Origin: Verrucomicrobiaceae bacterium
Lineage (GTDB): Bacteria > Verrucomicrobiota > Verrucomicrobiia > Verrucomicrobiales > Verrucomicrobiaceae
Assembly (NCBI GenBank): GCA_947466075.1
Contig: CANIBP010000013.1
Coordinates: 38,994-102,993 of the forward strand
Direction of reading: 5' to 3'
DNA length: 64,000 nucleotides
Within the stretch, counting starts at the first letter, position 1. The number at the start of each line of letters is the position of its first letter. Under the pieces are notes generated by a model. It was not told the origin of the DNA. It was given only the letters and a program-made list of their open reading frames with translations, and ran no database searches. This document shows, piece by piece, positions 43,984-51,023 of this stretch. The position numbers and the translations under genes are program-made.

Positions 43984-44045
43984 CGACAGACACTCTTGTC
44001 TGTCGATGCTGGCGGTACACTGACCGACGGACAGGAGTGTCCGTC
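43984..44045. repeat. Pair of related palindromic hairpins in opposite orientation
   Basis: Hairpin 1 spans 43984-44005: CGACAGACA, loop CTCT, TGTCTGTCG (perfect 9-bp stem). Hairpin 2 spans 44026-44045: GACGGACA, loop GGAG, TGTCCGTC (perfect 8-bp stem). The reverse complement of hairpin 2 resembles hairpin 1, with differences that keep base pairing. They lie between the pentapeptide-repeat gene and the convergent sufT gene and have no T-run, so they look more like REP-type elements than classical terminators. Confidence 0.7.
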
Positions 44046-44065
44046 ATACTTGATTCTTATCCGGC

Positions 44066-44623
44066 TCAGATCATGCCGAGTTTCATTTTGCCCTCGACGC
44101 TGATCATGCCCTGATTCCACGCGGGATCCCAAACGAGTTCGACGGCGGCGTCATCCATGTCCTCGATGGTCATGATGCGGCTCTGGGCATCTGCGGCGAT
44201 GGTGGGGCCCATGCCACAACCGGGAGCAGTGAGGGTCATCTTCACGACGGCTTTGTTTTTTCCTTCGGCATCGGCCTCGACCTTGCAGTCATAGACGAGA
44301 CCGAGATCGACGATGTTGACGGGAATTTCGGGGTCATAGACGTTCTTGAGCTGGTTCCAGACCTGGCCTTCGAGATCGCTGACCTCAGCGGGGATGTTGG
44401 AGGAACTGCCATCCTGCTCTTTTTTGGCCGCGTCGGGATCAATGCCGAGTGCATCGACATCCTTGGATTGAATGCGAGCGAGGCCAAAGTCGGTGGCGAC
44501 GGTGTAGGTGCCTCCGAGCGACTGCGTGATGATGACCTTCATGCCAAGCGGCAGCTTGATGAGATCGCCGCTGGGGATTTGGACGGCTTCGACTTCGCGT
44601 TTGAGTTCGAGGGAGGAGTGCAT
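44066..44623 (-). CDS. sufT: SufT-like iron-sulfur cluster assembly protein (DUF59/MIP18)
   Basis: The 185-residue protein has an N-terminal extension (residues 1-80) and a DUF59 domain with KNVYDPEIPVNIVDLGLVY and MTLTAPGCGMGPTIA, whose Cys is the likely cluster- or target-binding residue. SufT helps Fe-S maturation under heavy demand. It lies 22 bp after the SufU gene and is the third gene of a rhodanese-SufU-SufT set. The core sufBCDS genes are not in this window. Confidence 0.92.
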   Translation of the reverse strand: MHSSLELKREVEAVQIPSGDLIKLPLGMKVIITQSLGGTYTVATDFGLARIQSKDVDALGIDPDAAKKEQDGSSSNIPAEVSDLEGQVWNQLKNVYDPEIPVNIVDLGLVYDCKVEADAEGKNKAVVKMTLTAPGCGMGPTIAADAQSRIMTIEDMDDAAVELVWDPAWNQGMISVEGKMKLGMI

Positions 44624-44645
44624 GGGGAAAAGTTGGAGAGACGAG

Positions 44646-45125
44646 TTAGCTGGTGAGGATGATTTTGATTTTTCCATGGGTTTTGCCAGTGAGGTTCAGG
44701 GCATCAGCGAGCGTGCCTGATTGATCGGATTGAACGGAGGCGGCAGAGAGGGAAGTTTTTTGTTCGGCTTCAAGGGCAGCACGCAGGGCACCTTCGACCA
44801 TCTGGCCGCAATGGATCTTCATGGGGGGCAACGGGCCAAGCGGTTTGCTGAGTTCTTCAGCAGACATCGAGAGCGCTTCCTCCTTCGTTTTGCCACGAAT
44901 GAGTTCAGTAGCGATGCTGGCGACGGCGATGGCGGTCTGGCAACCGAAACTCTGGAAGCTGGCCTTGTCGATGACCTTCTGGCCGTCCTTATCTTTGTAT
45001 TTGATCCACATCCGCACCATGTCGCCGCAATCGGGACTGCCGACGGTGCCGACTGCATCGGCATCGGGCATTTCACCGAGGTTCTGGGTGTCCGTAAGGG
45101 CTTGCTGGAGTGCGGCTTCGTCCAT
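44646..45125 (-). CDS. sufU: Iron-sulfur scaffold, SufU/NifU-N-like
   Basis: The 159-residue protein has the IscU/SufU three-Cys set: Cys33 (SPDCGDMVR), Cys62 (SFGCQTAIAVAS) and Cys106 (KIHCGQMVEGA), with Asp35 nearby. The scaffold builds [2Fe-2S] clusters or accepts sulfur from SufS. A C-terminal tail of ~35 residues beyond the core is present. It is flanked by the rhodanese-like gene 9 bp upstream and sufT downstream, confirming a Suf context. Confidence 0.93.
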   Translation of the reverse strand: MDEAALQQALTDTQNLGEMPDADAVGTVGSPDCGDMVRMWIKYKDKDGQKVIDKASFQSFGCQTAIAVASIATELIRGKTKEEALSMSAEELSKPLGPLPPMKIHCGQMVEGALRAALEAEQKTSLSAASVQSDQSGTLADALNLTGKTHGKIKIILTS

Positions 45126-45134
45126 GATTGTGAA

Positions 45135-45698
45135 TCAGTCTTCGAGTTCGATACGATAGCGCGGCAGCGATGGATCAATCTCCTGGCTGTAAGCGTCGAT
45201 ACCGCCAGCGAGGCATTTGGTTTCGCCAAAGCCGTGTCCGATGAAGTAAGCGGCGGCATCGAGCGAACGTGAACCGGTGTGATCGTAGAGCACCAGCGTC
45301 TGCGTCTTGTCGCCGCTGGTGAAGATCTCTTGCACGAGTTCCTGGGTGAGCAAGCGTGCGCCGGGGAGCTTCACGGCTTCATGTTCTTCACGGGTGCGGA
45401 CGTCCAAAATGACAAGGTCGGTCTTGATGCGACGAAGCTGATCGAAATCGTGCGGGGAAATTTGCAGCGAAGCGTCGCCTTGATGGCTCTCCTGAATGTG
45501 CGCCACGGCTTCAGCCACGGGGATGTTTTCATTGCGTTCGCACACCTGCGCGAGCGTCTCGCCCGGCTGGAAGCCACAACTGCGGCAGCCGCCGATGTGG
45601 TAACGCGCAAACAAGGCCCGCTGGGCGCCAGGATAGGCCTGGAGCACCTGGCTCATGGTCATGTCGCCATTCAGGGGCGGTAGTTCAGCAGGGGGCAT
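45135..45698 (-). CDS. Rhodanese-like protein with N-terminal DUF1858-type domain, catalytic Cys missing
   Basis: From ATG 45698 the 187-residue protein has a short N-terminal domain with GGCRSCGFQPGE, like DUF1858 redox-disulfide domains. A rhodanese fold follows (LVILDVRTREEHEAVKLPGA). The active-site loop reads YDHTGSRS where active sulfurtransferases have CxxGxRS, so Asp replaces the sulfur-carrying Cys. It is therefore probably not a sulfurtransferase at this site; the CRSC pair may be the redox centre instead. It leads the sufU-sufT genes and likely shares their transcript. Confidence 0.86.
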   Translation of the reverse strand: MPPAELPPLNGDMTMSQVLQAYPGAQRALFARYHIGGCRSCGFQPGETLAQVCERNENIPVAEAVAHIQESHQGDASLQISPHDFDQLRRIKTDLVILDVRTREEHEAVKLPGARLLTQELVQEIFTSGDKTQTLVLYDHTGSRSLDAAAYFIGHGFGETKCLAGGIDAYSQEIDPSLPRYRIELED

Positions 45699-45860
45699 GG
45701 TAAGAAACAAATTATGGGCGGCAGGAAGCGGAAAGATGGGGCAAAGAGCGTGGCGTGCATCCTGAAGATCCCCTGCGACCACATCATGCCATAACGGTAA
45801 AACCACTCAATGCAAGCCACCAAGATCGAAGAGGCAGACCCGGTGCGTGGCCTCATGTTG

Positions 45861-45890
45861 TCATTCGACATTTCCGCATTCGTCATTCAG
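45861..45890. repeat. Intergenic ATTCGTCATTC motif copy
   Basis: TCATTCGAC followed by GCATTCGTCATTCAG lies between the rhodanese gene and the next plus-strand gene, ending 26 bp before ATG 45916. The word recurs at 212-279 and 46872-46895. Confidence 0.4.
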
Positions 45891-45915
45891 GGTTCGTAAC
45901 CTGGCTTCCATTGAA

Positions 45916-46773
45916 ATGAGGACCCGCTTTATCTTGTTGTTCTCTCAGGGCCTGATGTCTTTCCAGGCATCTGCCTTTGGACGAGGCTACGATCCCGCTT
46001 CTTTTCCCAGCTACGTCGGCATTCCATCGGAGGCAAAGCCATTGTTTGAGGCTCTCGCCAAGTCTGATCTCAATCATTATGAACTGGTGGACCTGGCCAA
46101 GGTTCCGGAGGCTGAGCCGGCCATGATCGAACTGATCCAGCGCATCCTTACTGATCCCGAGGGAAACCCGGAATTTCTGCATCCTGTGCTGCGGGCCACA
46201 GCGTTGCGGTCCGACCTCAGCGAGGCGCATCAGGCGTGGCTGCGCGGACTGCTGCGCTCGAAGCTGGGGCGCACGGAATCCTACATGGAGGTGATGTTCA
46301 AGATGTTCGCGCCTGAAATTCTCTCCAAGTATCCCGGCCCTGAAAACGAGCAATTGATGATCGATTACCTCAAGGACAAGAATGTGGTCGATGTAGTGCC
46401 TGGGGCTTTGGATGTGGGAAGCTCAAGAATTGCCATGGATTTCTTGGGCCGCAGCCTTGGTTCAGCCCGCTCCATCGAGCCACTGCGTGAATACGCCAAA
46501 ATTTACCAGCCGCATCCTAGCGTCCGTGTGTATGATTATGAAGACGTGTTGGCAGCCATAAGCACGATTGAGGAACGGGAGAAGCAGCGTGCGTCATTAC
46601 CGGCTCCCAAGTCTGCTGCGATGATCAATAAAACAGCTTCGACTGGCGATTCCAGCCAAGTCATTGAACCGAAAGCGTCTGAACACGACGGGAACCTCAC
46701 GATAGGAGTCATCGTTGCTCTCTCCTTGCTGGCACTCGGCTGGCTTGCTTACCGGAAGTGGCGGAGGGCTTGA
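45916..46773 (+). CDS. Secreted or membrane-anchored hypothetical protein
   Basis: The 285-residue protein has a signal peptide (FILLFSQGLMSFQASA), a helical body (e.g. AKPLFEALAKSDLNHYELVDL, LRGLLRSKLGR) and a C-terminal hydrophobic helix followed by basic residues (VALSLLALGWLAYRKWRRA). This end resembles PEP-CTERM-like or other sorting tails. ATG 45916 is chosen; a GTG-started extension to 45847 is possible but lacks the signal. No family is recognised. Confidence 0.7.
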   Translation: MRTRFILLFSQGLMSFQASAFGRGYDPASFPSYVGIPSEAKPLFEALAKSDLNHYELVDLAKVPEAEPAMIELIQRILTDPEGNPEFLHPVLRATALRSDLSEAHQAWLRGLLRSKLGRTESYMEVMFKMFAPEILSKYPGPENEQLMIDYLKDKNVVDVVPGALDVGSSRIAMDFLGRSLGSARSIEPLREYAKIYQPHPSVRVYDYEDVLAAISTIEEREKQRASLPAPKSAAMINKTASTGDSSQVIEPKASEHDGNLTIGVIVALSLLALGWLAYRKWRRA

Positions 46774-46871
46774 TAATTCAGGCATGCCTGTTGCAAGCCA
46801 GTACGCGATCAGACGTTCCGACGCATGATGAGCAACCCCTCGATCCGCGTAGAAAGCATACGATTCTCTGG

Positions 46872-46895
46872 CTCGACATTCGTCATTCTGCATTC
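46872..46895. repeat. Intergenic ATTCGTCATTC motif copy upstream of pssA
   Basis: CTCGACATTCGTCATTCTG lies 13 to 36 bp before the pssA start codon. It is the third copy of this word seen between genes in the window (also 212-279 and 45861-45890). Confidence 0.4.
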
Positions 46896-46907
46896 ACCTT
46901 TGCCGCC

Positions 46908-47780
46908 ATGTCCCACGCCAACGAACCTCGCATTCCTGTGCTGCCGACTCTGATGACGGCGGGCAATATTCTCTGTGGCTTCGTCGCCATCCTGCAAATC
47001 TTCGACGGGCGGCATCTGGCGATGAACCAGCACTACCACTACGCGATCGTGTTCATCTTGCTGGCCTGCCTGTTCGACGCGCTAGACGGCCGTGTAGCCC
47101 GCATGGGCGGCACGGAGAGCCCGTTTGGACGTGAATTGGACTCGCTGGCGGACATCGTCTCCTTCGGCGTGGCCCCTGCCCTGCTGGTGCATGACATCGT
47201 GCTCAAGGAAATCGACACACCGAAGGGCCTCGGCTGGCTGATCTCGTGCGTGTATCTCGTGTGTGGGGCAATGCGTCTGGCGCGGTTCAATTGCCTTGCA
47301 GCAGCGGACGTGAAAAGCAGCAGCAAGAGCTTCCGCGGCTGTCCCATTCCGGCAGCAGCAGGCGTAATCTCGTCGCTGACGCTGCTGATCATCTGGCTGG
47401 ACAGCAATGAAAAGGAAATCGGTAACTGGAAGTATGCCTTGGCCGGATTGATGGCGCTGCTGTCTTACCTGATGGTGAGCAGTCTTGAATACCCGAGCTT
47501 CAAAGCGGTGAACTGGCGCACTAAGCGCTCATTCCACTGGGTGCTCATCAGCATCTTCGTCATCGCCTTCACAGTGATGAACTGGCACTGGATGCCAGCA
47601 GTTCTCTTCGTGAGCTACTTGCTCTATGGTTTAGTCCGCCCGTGGGTTTCGCGCAAATGGCGGCAGGAAATCGAGATCGAGGCCGAGTCGCCAGAGATCG
47701 ATGCCGACAGCGAGACGCTGGCACTCAATGGCAGCGACGACCAGCCAACGCGCTCAAGCGATGGCACGGTGCAAATTTGA
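46908..47780 (+). CDS. pssA: CDP-diacylglycerol-serine O-phosphatidyltransferase
   Basis: The 290-residue integral membrane enzyme makes phosphatidylserine, the precursor of phosphatidylethanolamine. The CDP-alcohol motif DALDGRVARMGG with GRELDSLAD fits DGx2ARx8Gx3Dx3D, and about seven hydrophobic segments follow. The ~40-residue hydrophilic C-terminal tail is longer than in E. coli. ATG 46908 starts directly before the domain; the frame is open further upstream. The glycosyltransferase gene follows after 63 bp. Confidence 0.93.
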   Translation: MSHANEPRIPVLPTLMTAGNILCGFVAILQIFDGRHLAMNQHYHYAIVFILLACLFDALDGRVARMGGTESPFGRELDSLADIVSFGVAPALLVHDIVLKEIDTPKGLGWLISCVYLVCGAMRLARFNCLAAADVKSSSKSFRGCPIPAAAGVISSLTLLIIWLDSNEKEIGNWKYALAGLMALLSYLMVSSLEYPSFKAVNWRTKRSFHWVLISIFVIAFTVMNWHWMPAVLFVSYLLYGLVRPWVSRKWRQEIEIEAESPEIDADSETLALNGSDDQPTRSSDGTVQI

Positions 47781-47843
47781 ATTGAAACAAATTCGTTTCG
47801 CATCGTTCGGTACGCTCGTAATTGAGCCTTCACCGAACTTACC

Positions 47844-49067
47844 ATGGCCGACTTTTATCAGCACGCTCGCGTGCCCACCCTTCATCACCTTGCCCACGCG
47901 GACAGTTCGTCGCGTGAGAACGAGATGCTGGCATGGGCAGCGGACAAGCCGGTGACACTGCTGCTACCGGCGCTCTATGCCGAATGCGAGCGCCCCGCGC
48001 TGCCACGCATTCTGGAGGAGGTGTCGCAAGCTGGGCACATCAGTGAAGTTATCCTGAGCATGAACGGCATGGACGCCGCTGAGCATGAGCGTGCGTTGCG
48101 ACTCTGCCGGCAAAATTTGAAAGGTAAGAAGGCCCACCTGCTCTGGAATGACGGACCGCAGCTCTCTCGAGTGTATGAACGCATGGACGAGGCTGGACTG
48201 GCCGGGCCACACGCCGGCAAGGGCTCGAACATCTGGATGGGCATCGCCTACCTGCTTGCCCGCGGCTTTAACGGCATCATCGTCAGCCATGACACCGACA
48301 TCGTGAACTACAGCCGAGATCTGCTCTGGCGGCTGTGCTATCCGCTGCTGCATCCGCGCATGGGCTATCGTTTTGCCAAAGGCTACTACAGCCGCGTGTC
48401 GGACCGGTTGTATGGCCGCGTGACACGCCTGCTGATTTTCCCGCTCATCCAAGCCTGCCGTGACGTGCTTGGCTCCAAGCCACTGATCGAGCATCTCGAC
48501 AGTTACCGTTACCCGCTCTCTGGCGAATTTGCCGCAGACATGAGTGCGCTCAAAGGTTTCAGCCTGCCCGGCGGATGGGGGCTGGAAATCGCCATTCTAT
48601 GTGAAGCCTATCGTCATCTTCATGGCGATCAGCAGTGCCAAGTCGATCTGGGCTTTCACTTCGAGCACCGCCATCGCAGCCTTTCACACGACGAAATCGG
48701 CGTGAATGAACCCGGACTTGTCAGCGCTGCTGCTGATGTGGCACGCTGCCTCGCCTATCAAGTGCTGCGCGAGGCTGAACCGCGGTCTGCTGAAGGCATG
48801 ATGCGACTGATCATCGAACGCTATAGGCCGCGTGCAGCAGAGTGGCTGCAGCGCTACGAGCATGTGGCTCTGCTTAACGGCCTGCACCACGATCACGCAG
48901 AGGAAAGCGCCGCCGTCTCTGCCTTCGGTCATGCCTTGGACCGCCTCCTGCAAAGCCTTGGCGACGATGAACTGCGTGTGCCAGCCATGCGTGAATCACC
49001 TGCCAAAACGCTCACTAAAATACCCGGACTCGCAGAGGAACTCATTGCCAGCGCAGTGGTTATTTGA
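47844..49067 (+). CDS. GpgS-like glycosyltransferase (glucosyl-3-phosphoglycerate synthase type)
   Basis: The 407-residue GT-A enzyme has a VTLLLPALYAE start, HAGKGSNIWMG resembling the nucleotide-binding segment of GpgS, and SHDTDIVNYSRDLL containing the metal-binding DxD. FAKGYYSRVSDRLYGRVTRLLIFPL is typical of GT81 enzymes. GpgS makes glucosyl-3-phosphoglycerate, the first step to glucosylglycerate, a compatible solute. The phosphatase partner (GpgP) is not adjacent. The gene converges on tRNA-Phe. Confidence 0.8.
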   Translation: MADFYQHARVPTLHHLAHADSSSRENEMLAWAADKPVTLLLPALYAECERPALPRILEEVSQAGHISEVILSMNGMDAAEHERALRLCRQNLKGKKAHLLWNDGPQLSRVYERMDEAGLAGPHAGKGSNIWMGIAYLLARGFNGIIVSHDTDIVNYSRDLLWRLCYPLLHPRMGYRFAKGYYSRVSDRLYGRVTRLLIFPLIQACRDVLGSKPLIEHLDSYRYPLSGEFAADMSALKGFSLPGGWGLEIAILCEAYRHLHGDQQCQVDLGFHFEHRHRSLSHDEIGVNEPGLVSAAADVARCLAYQVLREAEPRSAEGMMRLIIERYRPRAAEWLQRYEHVALLNGLHHDHAEESAAVSAFGHALDRLLQSLGDDELRVPAMRESPAKTLTKIPGLAEELIASAVVI

Positions 49068-49094
49068 ATGTCATCATTCACCACTCAATTCGAG

Positions 49095-49170
49095 TGGTGG
49101 CTCGGGACGGGATCGAACCGCCGACACTAGGATCTTCAATCCCATGCTCTACCAACTGAGCTACCGAGCC
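49095..49170 (-). tRNA. tRNA-Phe (anticodon GAA)
   Basis: Read on the minus strand from 49170, the acceptor GGCTCGG pairs with CCGAGCC, the anticodon loop TTGAAGA (49133-49139) gives GAA, and the T arm is GGCGG-TTCGATC-CCGTC with encoded CCA at 49095-49097. It decodes TTC/TTT. The discriminator plus CCA overlaps an inverted repeat ACCACTC/GAGTGGT (49080-49098). Confidence 0.97.
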
Positions 49171-49255
49171 TCTGACTTCGAGGGCCGTTATTGGAGCATG
49201 CTTCAATGCTGGCGCAACGGGTTTTTCATGCTGCGCGTAGATTGAAAACAGTGGT

Positions 49256-49630
49256 TCATTTTCCCTTCGCTGAGATCGCGATCAGCGCCCAGCCGATCAT
49301 GAGGCTCAATCCACCCAGCGGCGTGACGGCTCCCAGCCACTTCATGCCAGTGTAAGCAAGTACATACAGTGAACCGCTGAACAGGAAAATACCCGCCAGC
49401 ACCATACGCCAGGCCCAGATCATCGCAGGTTTGCTGCTGGCGAACAATGTCAGCAGCAGAAGCACGACCGCATGTGGCAGATGATACTGCACCGCCGTCT
49501 CCCAATGAGCGAGTTCTCCTGCGGCTTTGAGTTGATCATGCAAACCGCCATGCGCACCCGAAGCGCCAAGGGCGATGGCGAGAAAGCCCATGAGTGCTGA
49601 GAGGCGGAGACGGAAAGGATCAGGCTGCAT
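49256..49630 (-). CDS. DUF423 family membrane protein
   Basis: The 124-residue protein has four hydrophobic segments, starting LSALMGFLAIALGASGAHG and including WETAVQYHLPHAVVLLLL, the conserved core of DUF423 (YwdK-like). ATG 49630 fits the usual start; ATG 49651 is an alternative. Function is unknown for the whole family. It lies downstream of the rpsI terminator, so it probably has its own promoter. Confidence 0.85.
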   Translation of the reverse strand: MQPDPFRLRLSALMGFLAIALGASGAHGGLHDQLKAAGELAHWETAVQYHLPHAVVLLLLTLFASSKPAMIWAWRMVLAGIFLFSGSLYVLAYTGMKWLGAVTPLGGLSLMIGWALIAISAKGK

Positions 49631-49730
49631 GATGGCGCCATGTTTAACCATATCACGGCTCAAATCCACCTCTGATCGAGCCGCATTGCTTGGCGTCAGT
49701 TCATAGCACAGACCTGAAGTCGTAGCAGCC

Positions 49731-49762
49731 AAAAACAAAGCCCCGCACAAGGCGGGGCTTTG
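49731..49762 (-). terminator. Intrinsic terminator of the rplM-rpsI operon
   Basis: CAAAGCCCCGC (49736-49746) and GCGGGGCTTTG (49752-49762) form a perfect 11-bp stem with a 5-nt loop. On the minus strand the stem is followed by TTTTT (49735-49731). It lies 27 bp after the rpsI stop codon. Confidence 0.93.
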
Positions 49763-49789
49763 AACACATCGAACTGGACAACTGATTGA

Positions 49790-50182
49790 TTAACGCTTGG
49801 AGAACTGGAAGCGCTTGCGGGCACCTGGGCGACCGGGCTTCTTACGTTCCTTGGCGCGGGAGTCACGGGTGAGCAGGCCGTTCTTCTTGAGCACACCACG
49901 CAGCTCAGGATTCACTCCAATGAGCGCACGTGCGATACCAAGACGCACGGCACCGACTTGACCGGTGCTGCCGCCGCCACTGGCGTTTACTTTGAAATCA
50001 TAGGTCTGACGGGAATTGGTCAGGGCCAACGGGAACAGAATCTGGTTCTGTAGGGCAACAGTCGGGAAATACTCCTCGAAGTCGCGGCCATTGACGGTGA
50101 TGCTGCCGGAACCTTCGAGAATGAAGACGCGGGCGATGGCAGTCTTGCGGCGGCCGGTGGCGGTTTTGAGAGGTTTGCTCAT
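49790..50182 (-). CDS. rpsI: 30S ribosomal protein S9
   Basis: The 130-residue protein has the ATGRRKTAIARV start, GSGSITVNGRDFEEYF, the GGGSTGQVGAVRLGIARAL segment and the basic C-terminal tail ARKRFQFSKR that reaches the ribosomal P site. It directly follows rplM (22 bp), the universal L13-S9 gene pair, and ends before a strong terminator. ATG 50182 gives the standard length. Confidence 0.98.
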   Translation of the reverse strand: MSKPLKTATGRRKTAIARVFILEGSGSITVNGRDFEEYFPTVALQNQILFPLALTNSRQTYDFKVNASGGGSTGQVGAVRLGIARALIGVNPELRGVLKKNGLLTRDSRAKERKKPGRPGARKRFQFSKR

Positions 50183-50204
50183 GCGATGGATACGATGGGA
50201 AAAA

Positions 50205-50636
50205 TTACGCGACGGCGAAGGCTTTTGGATTCTGTGCCTCGTGGGGATGCGCAGCACCAGAGTAAATCTTGAGCTTGCCCATGATCGCACGGCCAAGACG
50301 ATTGTGCGGAACCATGCCCTTCACGGCACGTTCCACGAGAAGTTCAGGACGACGTGCACGCACGCGCTCAACGTTTTCAATCTTCTGATTGCCGACGTAG
50401 CCAGCTTTCGAGGTGTAAATCTTCTGCTGTTCCTTCTTGCCGCTGAGACGGACTTCGGCGGCGTTCAAAACGACAACAAAATCGCCGGTGTCCACATGCG
50501 GGGTGAAAGTGGGCTTGGTCTTACCGCGCAGGAGATTGGCGGCGGCAACGGCCACATCACCAAGAATCTGGTTCTTGGCGTCGATGACCCACCATGTGGG
50601 ATTTTGTTCCTGGGCTTTGGCTGAAAACGTCTTCAT
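50205..50636 (-). CDS. rplM: 50S ribosomal protein L13
   Basis: The 143-residue protein has WWVIDAKNQILGDVAVAAA, HVDTGDFVVVLNA, the AVKGMVPHNRLGRAIMGKLKIY signature and AAHPHEAQNPK. ATG 50636 gives the normal start; the longer frame reaches into the upstream tRNA-Leu region and is not used. It is the first gene of the rplM-rpsI operon. Confidence 0.98.
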   Translation of the reverse strand: MKTFSAKAQEQNPTWWVIDAKNQILGDVAVAAANLLRGKTKPTFTPHVDTGDFVVVLNAAEVRLSGKKEQQKIYTSKAGYVGNQKIENVERVRARRPELLVERAVKGMVPHNRLGRAIMGKLKIYSGAAHPHEAQNPKAFAVA

Positions 50637-50794
50637 TGAGTGCTGTGTACGAAAAACTTCCCGGCTGGGGAAGAGGGGCCGCGAAAGTAGGGGGAGACCC
50701 CAAAGTGTCAAGATCGAAAAACTAAGTTGTTCACAGTCACTGGCCAGCGCGCTTGGGATCACGCCGGGCGACACGTTTTTGAAGCGTGTCACAG

Positions 50795-50879
50795 TGGTGC
50801 TCGGGAAGGGACTCGAACCCTTAAGCCTTTCGGCACAAGATCCTTAGTCTTGCGCGTATACCAATTCCGCCACCCGAGC
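50795..50879 (-). tRNA. tRNA-Leu with anticodon AAG
   Basis: Read on the minus strand, the 85-nt class-II tRNA has acceptor GCTCGGG pairing with CCCGAGC, a long variable arm (TGCCGAAAGGCTTA region), T loop TTCGAGT and encoded CCA. The anticodon stem CAAGA/TCTTG encloses loop CTAAGGA, so positions 34-36 read AAG. That is a Leu anticodon for CUU; bacteria usually use GAG here, so A34 is unusual and would probably be converted to inosine. G37 fits the CUN-Leu type. Confidence 0.9.
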
Positions 50880-50903
50880 AGGTTCTGTTGAAACAGGGGC
50901 GCG

Positions 50904-50930
50904 AATATAGACACTTCACTTTTTATGCAA
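50904..50930 (-). promoter_or_regulatory. Possible promoter of tRNA-Leu
   Basis: On the minus strand TTGCAT (50930-50925) is followed after 15 bp by TATATT (50909-50904), about 25 bp upstream of the tRNA 5' end. The spacing is short for a sigma-70 promoter, so the call is tentative. Confidence 0.35.
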
Positions 50931-51023
50931 CCGCTGTTTTGTCTTTTTGCATGCCGCATGCGCGATTCGTTCAAACTTCGATCAGTCTTGCCTTCGCCGC
51001 TCGTTTGGGATTGCCTCCACTCC

